Part shown: positions 1 to 8,367 of the stretch, piece after piece | How positions within the stretch are numbered: position 1 is the stretch's first letter | Layout: the number at the start of each line of letters is the position of its first letter | Assembly: GCA_003695085.1 (NCBI GenBank) | Contig: RFIV01000080.1 | Coordinates: 1 to 10,041 of the forward strand | From: Gammaproteobacteria bacterium | GTDB lineage: Bacteria; Pseudomonadota; Gammaproteobacteria; Pseudomonadales; Oleiphilaceae | Reading direction: 5' to 3' | Length of the DNA stretch: 10,041 bases | Notes under the pieces: generated by a model | The model's input: the letters and a program-made list of their open reading frames with translations, nothing else | Told to the model about the DNA's origin: nothing | Databases searched by the model: none | Made by a program: the position numbers and the translations under genes

Positions 1-3000
1 CGCTGGTACCGCTGGATGGTGGGCGTTTTGCCACGTCGGATCTCAACGACCTGTATCGCCGGGTGATCAACCGCAACAACCGCCTCAAGCGCCTGCTGGA
101 GCTCAATGCGCCGGACATCATCGTGCGCAACGAAAAGCGCATGCTGCAGGAAGCCGTTGACGCGTTGCTGGATAACGGTCGTCGTGGTCGCGCGATTACC
201 GGCTCCAACAAGCGCCCGCTCAAGTCGCTGGCTGACATGATCAAGGGCAAGCAGGGCCGCTTCCGTCAAAACCTGCTCGGAAAGCGGGTGGATTACTCGG
301 GCCGTTCGGTGATCGTGGTCGGTCCCACACTGCGTCTGCATCAGTGCGGCCTTCCCAAGAAGATGGCGCTTGAGCTGTTCAAGCCGTTTATTTTCTCCAA
401 GCTTGAGCATCGTGGTCTGGCGACCACCATCAAGGCAGCCAAGAAGATGGTTGAACGCGAGGAACCCGTCGTCTGGGATATCCTGGATGAGGTGATTCGC
501 GAGCATCCCGTCCTGCTGAACCGTGCACCGACGCTGCACCGACTGGGTATTCAGGCTTTTGAGCCTGTCCTGATCGAAGGCAAGGCGATCCAGCTGCACC
601 CGCTGGTGTGTGCCGCCTATAACGCTGACTTTGACGGTGACCAGATGGCCGTGCACGTGCCGTTGACGCTGGAAGCCCAGCTCGAAGCGCGTGCGTTGAT
701 GATGTCCACCAACAACATCCTGTCGCCCGCAAATGGTGAGCCGATCATTGTGCCGTCTCAGGACGTGGTATTGGGGCTGTACTGGATGACGCGGGATCGG
801 ATCAATGCCCCGGGCGAGGGCATGGCCTTTACCGGAATTGACGAGGTGGAGCGTGCATACGGCGCAGGTAAGGTTCATCTGCAGGCACGCGTCAAGGTGC
901 GTATCAATGAAGTCTCCTTTGACGATGAAGGCAACCGGACAGAAACCTCTCGGGTTGTGGATACGACTGTAGGCCGGGCCATGCTCTATCGCATCGTGCC
1001 GGAAGGTCTGCCGTTCGAGCTGGTCAACCAGAACATGACCAAGAAGGCGATTTCACGCCTGCTCAACGCGTGTTACCGGTCCGTGGGTCTCAAGGAAACG
1101 GTCATTTTTGCTGACCAGATCATGTATACCGGATTCCGTCTGGCGACGATGTCCGGCTCGTCCATTGGCGTCAACGATTTCGTCATTCCCGAAGAAAAGG
1201 CGCGCATCATTGCGGCAGCCGAAGAAGAGGTGAAGGAAGTTGAAGCGCAGTACGCCAGCGGTCTTTTGACCCAGGGCGAGAAGTACAACAAGGTCATCGA
1301 TATCTGGTCCCGCGCCAACGACAAGGTGTCCAGCGCCATGATGGAGCGCCTGGGCCACGAAGAAGTGGTGGATCGGGAAGGGAATACGGTCAAGCAGCCG
1401 TCTTTCAACTCGGTGTTCATGATGGCCGACTCCGGTGCCCGGGGTTCTGCGGCGCAGATTCGTCAGCTGGCCGGTATGCGCGGCCTGATGGCCAAGCCGG
1501 ATGGCTCCATCATTGAAACGCCCATCACGGCCAACTTCCGTGAAGGTCTGAACGTACTGCAGTACTTCATCTCCACCCACGGCGCGCGCAAGGGCTTGGC
1601 AGATACGGCACTCAAGACCGCCAACTCCGGTTATCTGACTCGTCGCCTGGTTGATGTGGCGCAGGATCTTGTCATTACCGACGAGGATTGCGGTACCGAA
1701 GAGGGGCTGATCGTGACGCCTCATATCGAAGGCGGTGACGTTGTGGTTCCGCTGGGCGACCGGGTTCTGGGTCGCGTTGTTGCGAAGGATCTGTACAAGC
1801 CCGGCACGGATGACATTCTGTTGCCAGCGGGAACACTGCTGGATGAAAAGCTGGTGCAGATTGTCGAGAGCGCGGGTGTGGACGAAGTCCTGGTGCGCTC
1901 GCCCATTACCTGTGAAACACGCTATGGTGTCTGTGCCAAGTGCTACGGTCGTGATCTGGCACGTGGTCACCTGGTGAACGTGGGTGAAGCGGTAGGGGTA
2001 ATTGCAGCCCAGTCCATCGGTGAGCCGGGTACTCAGCTCACCATGCGGACCTTCCACATTGGGGGGGCCGCGTCCAGGGCATCAGCGGTCGATAATGTTC
2101 AGGTCAAGCACGGCGGCACCATTCGCCTGCACAACATCAAGTCCCTGGAGCGGGAGGACGGCCAGTCCATCGTCATTTCGCGTTCCGCGACATTGGCCGT
2201 GGCCGACGAGCAGGGGCGTGAGCGTGAGTCGTACAAGCTCCCCTATGGTGCCGTGCTGAACGTCAAGTCCGGTGATCAGGTCGAGCCGGGCACAGTCGTG
2301 GCCAAGTGGGACCCGCACACTCACCCGATTATTACTGAAGTGGCCGGCCGCGTGTCCTTCCAGGGCATGGAAGAAGGTATCACGGTCAAGACGCAGACCG
2401 ACGAAACAACCGGCTTGTCCAGTATCCAGATCATGGATGCCAAGGATCGTCCTGCCGCGGGCAAGGACATGCGTCCGATGGTTCAGATCGTCGACGAGTC
2501 AGGTGAGCCGGTCAAGTTCCCGGGCACGGACACGCCGGTGCAGTACTTCCTGCCGGCCAACGCTCTGCTCAGCCTGAAGAGCGGAGAAGAGGTCAAGGTC
2601 GGCGACGTGGTCGCGCGTATTCCGCAGGAGTCCTCCAAGACTCGCGATATTACAGGTGGTCTGCCGCGTGTGGCCGATCTTTTCGAAGCGCGCAAGCCCA
2701 AGGAGCCGGCGATTCTGGCCGAAGTCAGCGGTGTCGTCTCCTTTGGCAAGGAAACCAAGGGCAAGAAGCGCCTGGTTATTACACCGAAGGACGGTGATCC
2801 GGTAGAAACGCTGATACCCAAGTGGCGCCAGCTCAACGTGTTCGAAGGTGAAACCGTCGAAAAGGGTGAGGTGATTTCGGATGGTCCGGTTAACCCGCAC
2901 GACGTGCTGCGCCTGAAGGGGGTCAGCGAACTGGCCAAGTACATCATCAATGAAATCCAGGAGGTGTACCGGCTGCAGGGCGTTGTCATCAACGACAAGC

Positions 3001-3431
3001 ACATCGAAGTGATCGTCCGCCAGATGATTCGCAAGGTAGAGGTGCTCGAGCCGGGTGACACCAGCCTGATCCAGGGTGATCAGGTCGAGTACGTGACCAT
3101 TCTCGAAGAGAACGAGAAGGCACAGGCCCAGGACCTGATGCCAGCGAGGTTCGAGCGCGTGCTGCTGGGTATCACCAAGGCCTCGCTGGCGACCGAGAGC
3201 TTCATCTCTGCTGCGTCGTTCCAGGAGACCACGCGCGTTCTCACCGAAGCGGCGGTTACCGGCAAGCGCGATCACCTGCGTGGTCTGAAGGAAAACGTGG
3301 TAGTCGGTCGTCTGATCCCGGCCGGTACCGGCCTTGCGTATCACAGTGAGCGCAAGCGCAAGCGTCAGCTCAGGGAAGGCCCGACAGCGGCAGAGATCGA
3401 GCAGGCGCTGAGCGCAGAACTGAACAAGTAA
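1..3431 (+). CDS. rpoC: DNA-directed RNA polymerase subunit beta' (5'-truncated by window edge)
   Basis: This is the beta' subunit of RNA polymerase, which carries the catalytic magnesium site. The reading frame is already open at position 3 and gives 1142 residues. By counting from landmarks, the first visible residue corresponds to about E. coli 252, so the N-terminal zinc ribbon lies outside the window. The GTG at 63 is an internal valine, not a start. Visible landmarks are the switch-2 segment GKRVDYSGR (K345, R346 and R352 in E. coli numbering), the catalytic NADFDGD at 621-641, the bridge helix around 1554-1661, and the second zinc site with Cys codons at 1689, 1911, 1932 and 1941 (C814, C888, C895, C898). 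The trigger-loop segment GEPGTQLTMRTFHIGGAASRA follows, then a long SI3 insertion, the region around DLFEAR and IPKWRQLNVFEGE, and the conserved C-terminal GRLIPAGTG. The tail after that motif differs from E. coli and looks shorter. No frameshift or lost catalytic residue is seen. Confidence 0.99.
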   Translation, partial: LVPLDGGRFATSDLNDLYRRVINRNNRLKRLLELNAPDIIVRNEKRMLQEAVDALLDNGRRGRAITGSNKRPLKSLADMIKGKQGRFRQNLLGKRVDYSGRSVIVVGPTLRLHQCGLPKKMALELFKPFIFSKLEHRGLATTIKAAKKMVEREEPVVWDILDEVIREHPVLLNRAPTLHRLGIQAFEPVLIEGKAIQLHPLVCAAYNADFDGDQMAVHVPLTLEAQLEARALMMSTNNILSPANGEPIIVPSQDVVLGLYWMTRDRINAPGEGMAFTGIDEVERAYGAGKVHLQARVKVRINEVSFDDEGNRTETSRVVDTTVGRAMLYRIVPEGLPFELVNQNMTKKAISRLLNACYRSVGLKETVIFADQIMYTGFRLATMSGSSIGVNDFVIPEEKARIIAAAEEEVKEVEAQYASGLLTQGEKYNKVIDIWSRANDKVSSAMMERLGHEEVVDREGNTVKQPSFNSVFMMADSGARGSAAQIRQLAGMRGLMAKPDGSIIETPITANFREGLNVLQYFISTHGARKGLADTALKTANSGYLTRRLVDVAQDLVITDEDCGTEEGLIVTPHIEGGDVVVPLGDRVLGRVVAKDLYKPGTDDILLPAGTLLDEKLVQIVESAGVDEVLVRSPITCETRYGVCAKCYGRDLARGHLVNVGEAVGVIAAQSIGEPGTQLTMRTFHIGGAASRASAVDNVQVKHGGTIRLHNIKSLEREDGQSIVISRSATLAVADEQGRERESYKLPYGAVLNVKSGDQVEPGTVVAKWDPHTHPIITEVAGRVSFQGMEEGITVKTQTDETTGLSSIQIMDAKDRPAAGKDMRPMVQIVDESGEPVKFPGTDTPVQYFLPANALLSLKSGEEVKVGDVVARIPQESSKTRDITGGLPRVADLFEARKPKEPAILAEVSGVVSFGKETKGKKRLVITPKDGDPVETLIPKWRQLNVFEGETVEKGEVISDGPVNPHDVLRLKGVSELAKYIINEIQEVYRLQGVVINDKHIEVIVRQMIRKVEVLEPGDTSLIQGDQVEYVTILEENEKAQAQDLMPARFERVLLGITKASLATESFISAASFQETTRVLTEAAVTGKRDHLRGLKENVVVGRLIPAGTGLAYHSERKRKRQLREGPTAAEIEQALSAELNK

Positions 3432-3462
3432 AGAGGCTGGGCAAAAAAGCACCAATCCTCTT
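3431..3462 (+). other. Stem-loop directly after the rpoC stop
   Basis: AAGAGG (3431-3436) can pair with CCTCTT (3457-3462). Inside it, TGG (3438-3440) pairs with CCA (3452-3454), and GC (3441-3442) pairs with GC (3449-3450) around an A6 loop, with A3451 bulged. This gives about 11 pairs with an internal loop. The stem begins on the last base of the rpoC stop codon. No T-tract follows, so it is a poor intrinsic terminator. It may instead protect the 3' end of the rpoBC mRNA or be a processing site. The right arm shares TT with a -35-like box. The pairing was read by eye and its stability was not calculated. Confidence 0.4.
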
Positions 3463-3489
3463 GACTGTACCAGGGGGGCAAATTAAACT
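3461..3489 (+). promoter_or_regulatory. Candidate sigma70 promoter for the str operon
   Basis: TTGACT (3461-3466) matches the -35 consensus at five of six bases. After exactly 17 nt, TAAACT (3484-3489) matches the -10 consensus at four of six. Transcription would start near 3496, leaving a leader of about 50 nt before rpsL. A rival -10, TACAAT (3517-3522), matches five of six and is identical to the -10 of the S10 promoter in this window, but it has no good -35 at 16-18 nt (the bases there are C-rich). The first candidate overlaps the G6/C6 hairpin, which complicates it. A promoter in this spacer is likely; which box pair is used is not settled. Confidence 0.45.
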
Positions 3490-3503
3490 TGCCCCCCTTA
3501 ATT
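3472..3503 (+). terminator. G6/C6 hairpin between rpoC and rpsL, possible terminator
   Basis: A perfect 10-bp stem pairs AGGGGGGCAA (3472-3481) with TTGCCCCCCT (3489-3498) around the 7-nt loop ATTAAAC. It is very stable, with seven G-C pairs in the stem. The following bases are TTAATTCC, so the U-tract is weak; termination may be partial or may need help. It lies between the rpoBC end and the str genes, which fits either an operon boundary or an attenuator. The -10 box of the candidate promoter (3484-3489) falls in its loop and right arm. Confidence 0.5.
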
Positions 3504-3544
3504 CCAAAGGTGGTTATACAATACACAGTAACTGGAGTAACTGA

Positions 3545-3919
3545 ATGGCTACGATTAACCAGCTGGTGCGCAAACCGCGCAAGCGCAAGGTGGCCAAGAG
3601 CGACGTTCCTGCGCTCCAAGCCTGCCCTCAGCGCCGCGGTGTTTGTACACGCGTTTATACTACAACCCCGAAAAAGCCGAACTCGGCCCTGCGTAAGGTG
3701 TGCCGTGTGCGCCTGACCAACGGCTACGAGGTTTCGTCCTATATCGGTGGTGAAGGTCACAACCTGCAAGAGCACAGTGTTGTGCTGATTCGCGGGGGGC
3801 GTGTCAAGGACTTGCCGGGTGTGCGTTATCACACCGTACGCGGTACGCTTGACCTCGCCGGAGTGAAAGACCGTAAGCAAGGTCGTTCCAAGTACGGTGC
3901 CAAGCGCCCGAAATCCTGA
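3545..3919 (+). CDS. rpsL: 30S ribosomal protein S12
   Basis: S12 sits at the decoding centre of the small ribosomal subunit and helps control codon-anticodon accuracy. The product is 124 aa, the normal gammaproteobacterial length, and is near identical to E. coli S12 across TTTPKKPNSALRKVCRVRL and GGRVKDLPGVRYHTVRG. K43 and K88 (counting Met1), the usual sites of streptomycin-resistance changes, are both lysine, so the protein looks like the streptomycin-sensitive form. D89, which RimO methylthiolates in E. coli, is present. The ATG at 3545 is preceded by GGAG (3534-3537) at 7 nt. It is the first gene of the str cluster, 113 nt after rpoC and 67 nt before rpsG. It should be co-transcribed with rpsG, fusA and tuf. 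Confidence 0.99.
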   Translation: MATINQLVRKPRKRKVAKSDVPALQACPQRRGVCTRVYTTTPKKPNSALRKVCRVRLTNGYEVSSYIGGEGHNLQEHSVVLIRGGRVKDLPGVRYHTVRGTLDLAGVKDRKQGRSKYGAKRPKS

Positions 3920-3933
3920 GTTTTAAAGTAAGG

Positions 3934-3959
3934 CTGGTTCGCCGGGTGGCGCATACCAG
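3934..3959 (+). promoter_or_regulatory. Two-part hairpin in the rpsL-rpsG spacer, candidate S7 binding site
   Basis: The outer stem pairs CTGGT (3934-3938) with ACCAG (3955-3959). The inner stem pairs CGCC (3940-3943) with GGCG (3948-3951) around a GGGT loop, and an asymmetric internal loop (T3939 against CAT 3952-3954) separates the two. It begins 14 nt after the rpsL stop and ends 16 nt before the rpsG Shine-Dalgarno. In E. coli the spacer at this same place binds S7, which represses its own operon by translational feedback. Here the position fits and the structure is inferred by eye; I did not see direct sequence identity to the E. coli site. Confidence 0.45.
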
Positions 3960-3986
3960 ATCAACCTGAAGCATTGAGGACATCAC

Positions 3987-4457
3987 ATGCCAAGAAGACG
4001 CGTTGTCGCTAAGCGCGAGATCCTGCCGGATCCCAAGTTCAAGAGCCAGAAGCTGGCGAAGTTCATCAACCACGTCATGATCAGCGGAAAGCGCTCCGTT
4101 GCTGAAAAGATTGTTTATGGCGCGCTCGATATCGTAGCCGAGAAAACCCAGAAAGAGCCTTTGGAAGTTTTCGAGCAGGCGCTGGAAAATATTCAGCCGA
4201 TGGTTGAGGTCAAGTCCCGCCGTGTTGGTGGTGCAACGTATCAGGTGCCGGTAGAGGTTCGTCCTTCCCGCCAGATGGCGCTGTCCATGCGCTGGTTGGT
4301 GGATTTCTCTCGCAAGCGCAGCGAAAAGTCCATGGCCCAGCGTCTCGCCGCTGAGATTCTGGAAGCCTCCGAGGGTCGCGGAGCGGCGGTCAAGAAGCGT
4401 GAAGACACGCACCGCATGGCAGAAGCGAACAAGGCTTTCGCCCACTATCGCTGGTAA
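3987..4457 (+). CDS. rpsG: 30S ribosomal protein S7
   Basis: S7 starts assembly of the head of the small subunit by binding the 3' domain of 16S rRNA, and it lies next to the E-site tRNA. The product is 156 aa, the common bacterial length without the C-terminal extension of E. coli K-12. It opens with MPRRRVVAKREILPDPKF, has the core SRRVGGATYQVPVEVRP, and ends with the conserved KKREDTHRMAEANKAFAHYRW region. The ATG at 3987 is preceded by TGAGGA (3975-3980) at 6 nt. rpsG is 30 nt upstream of fusA. As in E. coli, S7 is the likely feedback repressor of this operon, acting at the spacer before its own gene; this is inferred from the family and from the hairpin at 3934-3959. Confidence 0.99.
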   Translation: MPRRRVVAKREILPDPKFKSQKLAKFINHVMISGKRSVAEKIVYGALDIVAEKTQKEPLEVFEQALENIQPMVEVKSRRVGGATYQVPVEVRPSRQMALSMRWLVDFSRKRSEKSMAQRLAAEILEASEGRGAAVKKREDTHRMAEANKAFAHYRW

Positions 4458-4487
4458 ACCGACCCGAGATTCAATAGGACGTATATT

Positions 4488-6584
<2,097 letters not shown>

Positions 6585-6620
6585 ACTGACTGGCTATTTG
6601 CAAGAAAGAGGAAACTGAAA

Positions 6621-7814
6621 ATGGCAAAAGAAAAGTTTGAACGTACCAAACCGCACGTAAACGTGGGTACGATCGGTCACGTTGACCATGGCAAGACCAC
6701 GCTGACAGCGGCCCTGACCCGTGTCTGTGCGGAAGTGTGGGGTGGTGAAGCCAAGGCGTTCGACCAGATCGACGCGGCGCCGGAAGAGCGTCAACGTGGT
6801 ATCACCATTGCGACTGCGCACGTTGAGTACGAGTCCGACAAGCGTCACTACGCGCACGTTGACTGCCCGGGACACGCGGACTACGTCAAGAACATGATCA
6901 CGGGTGCGGCCCAGATGGACGGCGCCATCCTGGTATGTTCTGCAGCGGACGGCCCCATGCCTCAGACGCGTGAGCACATCCTGCTGGCGCGCCAGGTAGG
7001 CGTACCGTACATCGTGGTCTTCCTGAACAAGGCAGACATGGTGGACGACGAAGAGCTGCTGGAACTGGTTGAAATGGAAGTGCGTGACCTGCTGAGCACT
7101 TACGAGTTCCCGGGTGACGACACGCCGATCATCATCGGTTCTGCCCTGATGGCACTGGAAGGCAAGGACGACAACGAGCTGGGTACGACCGCGGTCAAGA
7201 AGCTGGTAGAGACCATGGACGAGTACTTCCCGGAGCCGGAGCGTGCCATCGATCAGCCGTTCCTGATGCCGATCGAAGACGTATTCTCCATCTCCGGCCG
7301 TGGTACGGTAGTAACCGGTCGTGTGGAGCGTGGTATCATCAAGGTGGGTGAGGAAATCGAAATCGTCGGTATCCGTGAAACCACCAAGACCACCTGTACA
7401 GGTGTTGAAATGTTCCGCAAGCTGCTTGACGAAGGTCGTGCGGGCGAGAACATCGGTGTACTGCTGCGTGGCACCAAGCGTGACGAAGTTGAGCGTGGTC
7501 AGGTTCTGGCCAAGCCGGGCTCCATCACGCCGCACACCAAGTTCGAGGCGGAAGTCTACGTTCTGAGCAAGGACGAAGGTGGTCGTCACACGCCGTTCTT
7601 CAACGGCTACCGTCCGCAGTTCTACTTCCGTACTACGGACGTAACTGGCTCTGTTGAGCTGCAGGATGGTGTGGAAATGGTTATGCCGGGTGACAACGTG
7701 AAGATCAACGTCACCCTGATTGCCCCGATCGCGATGGAAGAAGGTCTGCGTTTTGCGATCCGCGAAGGTGGCCGCACTGTCGGCGCCGGCGTGGTATCCA
7801 AGATCTTCGAGTAA
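6621..7814 (+). CDS. tuf: Translation elongation factor Tu (EF-Tu)
   Basis: EF-Tu carries aminoacyl-tRNA to the ribosomal A site and is usually the most abundant bacterial protein. The product is 397 aa, slightly longer than E. coli (394) and typical of Pseudomonas/Marinobacter-type proteins. GTPase motifs are GHVDHGKT (residues 19-26), RGITI (59-63), DCPGH (81-85) with the catalytic His85, and NKAD (136-139). Domains II and III include DVFSISGRGTVVTGRVERG and GRRTVGAG-type sequence near the end (here EGGRTVGAGVVSKIFE). The ATG at 6621 has GAGGA (6608-6612) at 8 nt. Codon use is strongly biased (Arg mostly CGT, Leu mostly CTG), as expected for very high expression. Many gammaproteobacteria have a second tuf copy elsewhere, which this window cannot show. 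A strong terminator follows, making this the last str gene. Confidence 0.99.
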   Translation: MAKEKFERTKPHVNVGTIGHVDHGKTTLTAALTRVCAEVWGGEAKAFDQIDAAPEERQRGITIATAHVEYESDKRHYAHVDCPGHADYVKNMITGAAQMDGAILVCSAADGPMPQTREHILLARQVGVPYIVVFLNKADMVDDEELLELVEMEVRDLLSTYEFPGDDTPIIIGSALMALEGKDDNELGTTAVKKLVETMDEYFPEPERAIDQPFLMPIEDVFSISGRGTVVTGRVERGIIKVGEEIEIVGIRETTKTTCTGVEMFRKLLDEGRAGENIGVLLRGTKRDEVERGQVLAKPGSITPHTKFEAEVYVLSKDEGGRHTPFFNGYRPQFYFRTTDVTGSVELQDGVEMVMPGDNVKINVTLIAPIAMEEGLRFAIREGGRTVGAGVVSKIFE

Positions 7815-7832
7815 GAGTGAAGTTCGGGTACA

Positions 7833-7862
7833 AAAAGGGCGGCGATGGCCGCCCTTTTCTTG
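7833..7862 (+). terminator. Intrinsic terminator of the str operon
   Basis: GGGCGGC (7837-7843) pairs with GCCGCCC (7848-7854) around a GATG loop. Flanking A7833-A7836 and T7855-T7858 extend the stem to 11 bp. The tail TTTTCTTGTGT is U-rich. It begins 18 nt after the tuf stop. The A-tract on the other side makes it look bidirectional in form, although nothing on the minus strand appears to need it. This is the clearest operon boundary in the window. Confidence 0.93.
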
Positions 7863-7877
7863 TGTCATTCCCAAGGG

Positions 7878-7906
7878 TTGACAGCATTGTTCACTATGCG
7901 TACAAT
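7878..7906 (+). promoter_or_regulatory. Sigma70 promoter of the S10 operon
   Basis: The -35 TTGACA (7878-7883) is a perfect consensus, and the -10 TACAAT (7901-7906) matches five of six bases after an optimal 17-nt spacer. Transcription should start around 7912-7914. The bases just after the -10 (GCGGCT, 7907-7912) form a GC-rich discriminator, the type usual at promoters repressed by ppGpp/DksA in the stringent response; that regulation is inferred. The promoter lies 17 nt after the tuf terminator and about 50 nt before the rpsJ start, so it should drive rpsJ, rplC, rplD, rplW and rplB. Confidence 0.88.
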
Positions 7907-7923
7907 GCGGCTCCTTTTTAATT

Positions 7924-7946
7924 GGGATGACTTCATCAAGTCGCCT
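7924..7946 (+). other. Small hairpin in the rpsJ 5' leader
   Basis: TGACTT (7928-7933) pairs with AAGTCG (7938-7943) around a CATC loop, with one T-G wobble at the base. With A7927 bulged, GGG (7924-7926) continues pairing with CCT (7944-7946), giving about nine pairs in total. It occupies nearly half of the predicted leader and ends 8 nt before the rpsJ Shine-Dalgarno (GGAG, 7955-7958). It could affect translation start or mRNA stability. It is far smaller than the L4-responsive leader of the E. coli S10 operon. Confidence 0.4.
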
Positions 7947-7964
7947 GACAATTTGGAGTAATAC

Positions 7965-8276
7965 ATGCAAAGCCAGAAGATTCGCATTCGGCTCAAAGCG
8001 TTCGACTATCGACTGATCGATCAGTCCACGCAGGAGATCGTTGAGACAGCCAAGCGCACTGGTGCCCAGGTTCGCGGCCCGATTCCGCTGCCGACGCGCA
8101 AGGAGCGTTACACCGTTCTCATTTCTCCGCATGTCAACAAAGATGCTCGTGATCAGTATGAGATTCGTACGCACAAGCGTCTGCTGGACATCGTTGAGCC
8201 CACGGAAAAAACCGTTGATGCGCTCATGAAGCTTGATCTTGCTGCTGGTGTAGACGTTCAGATCAGCCTCGGCTGA
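7965..8276 (+). CDS. rpsJ: 30S ribosomal protein S10 (NusE)
   Basis: S10 is a head protein of the small subunit. As NusE it also binds NusB in transcription antitermination and contacts NusG to couple transcription with translation. The product is 103 aa, the usual length. Conserved stretches are KIRIRLKAFDYRLIDQST, the extended loop around RTGAQVRGPIPLPTRKERYTV, and RDQYEIRTHKRLLDI. The ATG at 7965 has GGAG (7955-7958) at 6 nt. It is the first gene of the S10 operon, behind its own promoter at 7878-7906, and is followed by a 91-nt spacer before rplC. The sequence is close to Pseudomonas/Marinobacter/Halomonas S10 as I remember them. Confidence 0.99.
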   Translation: MQSQKIRIRLKAFDYRLIDQSTQEIVETAKRTGAQVRGPIPLPTRKERYTVLISPHVNKDARDQYEIRTHKRLLDIVEPTEKTVDALMKLDLAAGVDVQISLG

Positions 8277-8367
8277 AGGATTCGTCCCGCAAGACAACCT
8301 TCATAGTTGTAACAACGCAATACGTGGCCATAGAGGGTTAAAGCCCCGTACACTAGTGAGGTGAAAA
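8277..8367 (+). other. Structured rpsJ-rplC spacer with alternative pairings
   Basis: This 91-nt spacer is long for adjacent ribosomal protein genes. ACAAC (8294-8298) can pair with GTTGT (8306-8310). The GTTG (8306-8309) can instead pair with CAAC (8313-8316), so the two hairpins exclude each other. Further down, TACG (8321-8324) pairs with CGTA (8347-8350), and GGC (8326-8328) with GCC (8343-8345) across one mismatch, giving a stem just upstream of the rplC ribosome binding site. No convincing promoter was seen. The pairings are short and by eye, so chance is possible. Confidence 0.35.
8358..8364 (+). promoter_or_regulatory. Extended Shine-Dalgarno of rplC
   Basis: GAGGTGA matches seven bases complementary to the 3' end of 16S rRNA, longer than the four to six seen for the other genes here. 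It is three bases from the ATG at 8368, and its GAGG core is six bases away. The left edge overlaps the 8-base palindrome CACTAGTG (8351-8358). Strong initiation would let rplC be translated well despite the long spacer after rpsJ. Confidence 0.75.

Noticed and set aside
63..65. GTG at 63 as a start codon for a shorter beta' protein
   Set aside because: The frame is open upstream to position 3, and the encoded residues (ending FATSDLNDLYRRV) continue the conserved beta' sequence, so this is an internal valine.
1053..2057. A 334-codon open frame on the minus strand inside rpoC, and another at 2499-3455
   Set aside because: Both are shadows of rpoC codons with low-complexity, His/Arg/Gln-rich translations and no family resemblance.
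6594..8297. A 567-codon open frame on the minus strand opposite tuf and rpsJ
   Set aside because: It is antisense to two certain genes. Long stop-free antisense frames are a known by-product of the biased codon use of tuf. The translation is rich in Arg, His and Thr with no recognisable domain, and it runs across the tuf terminator and the S10 promoter.
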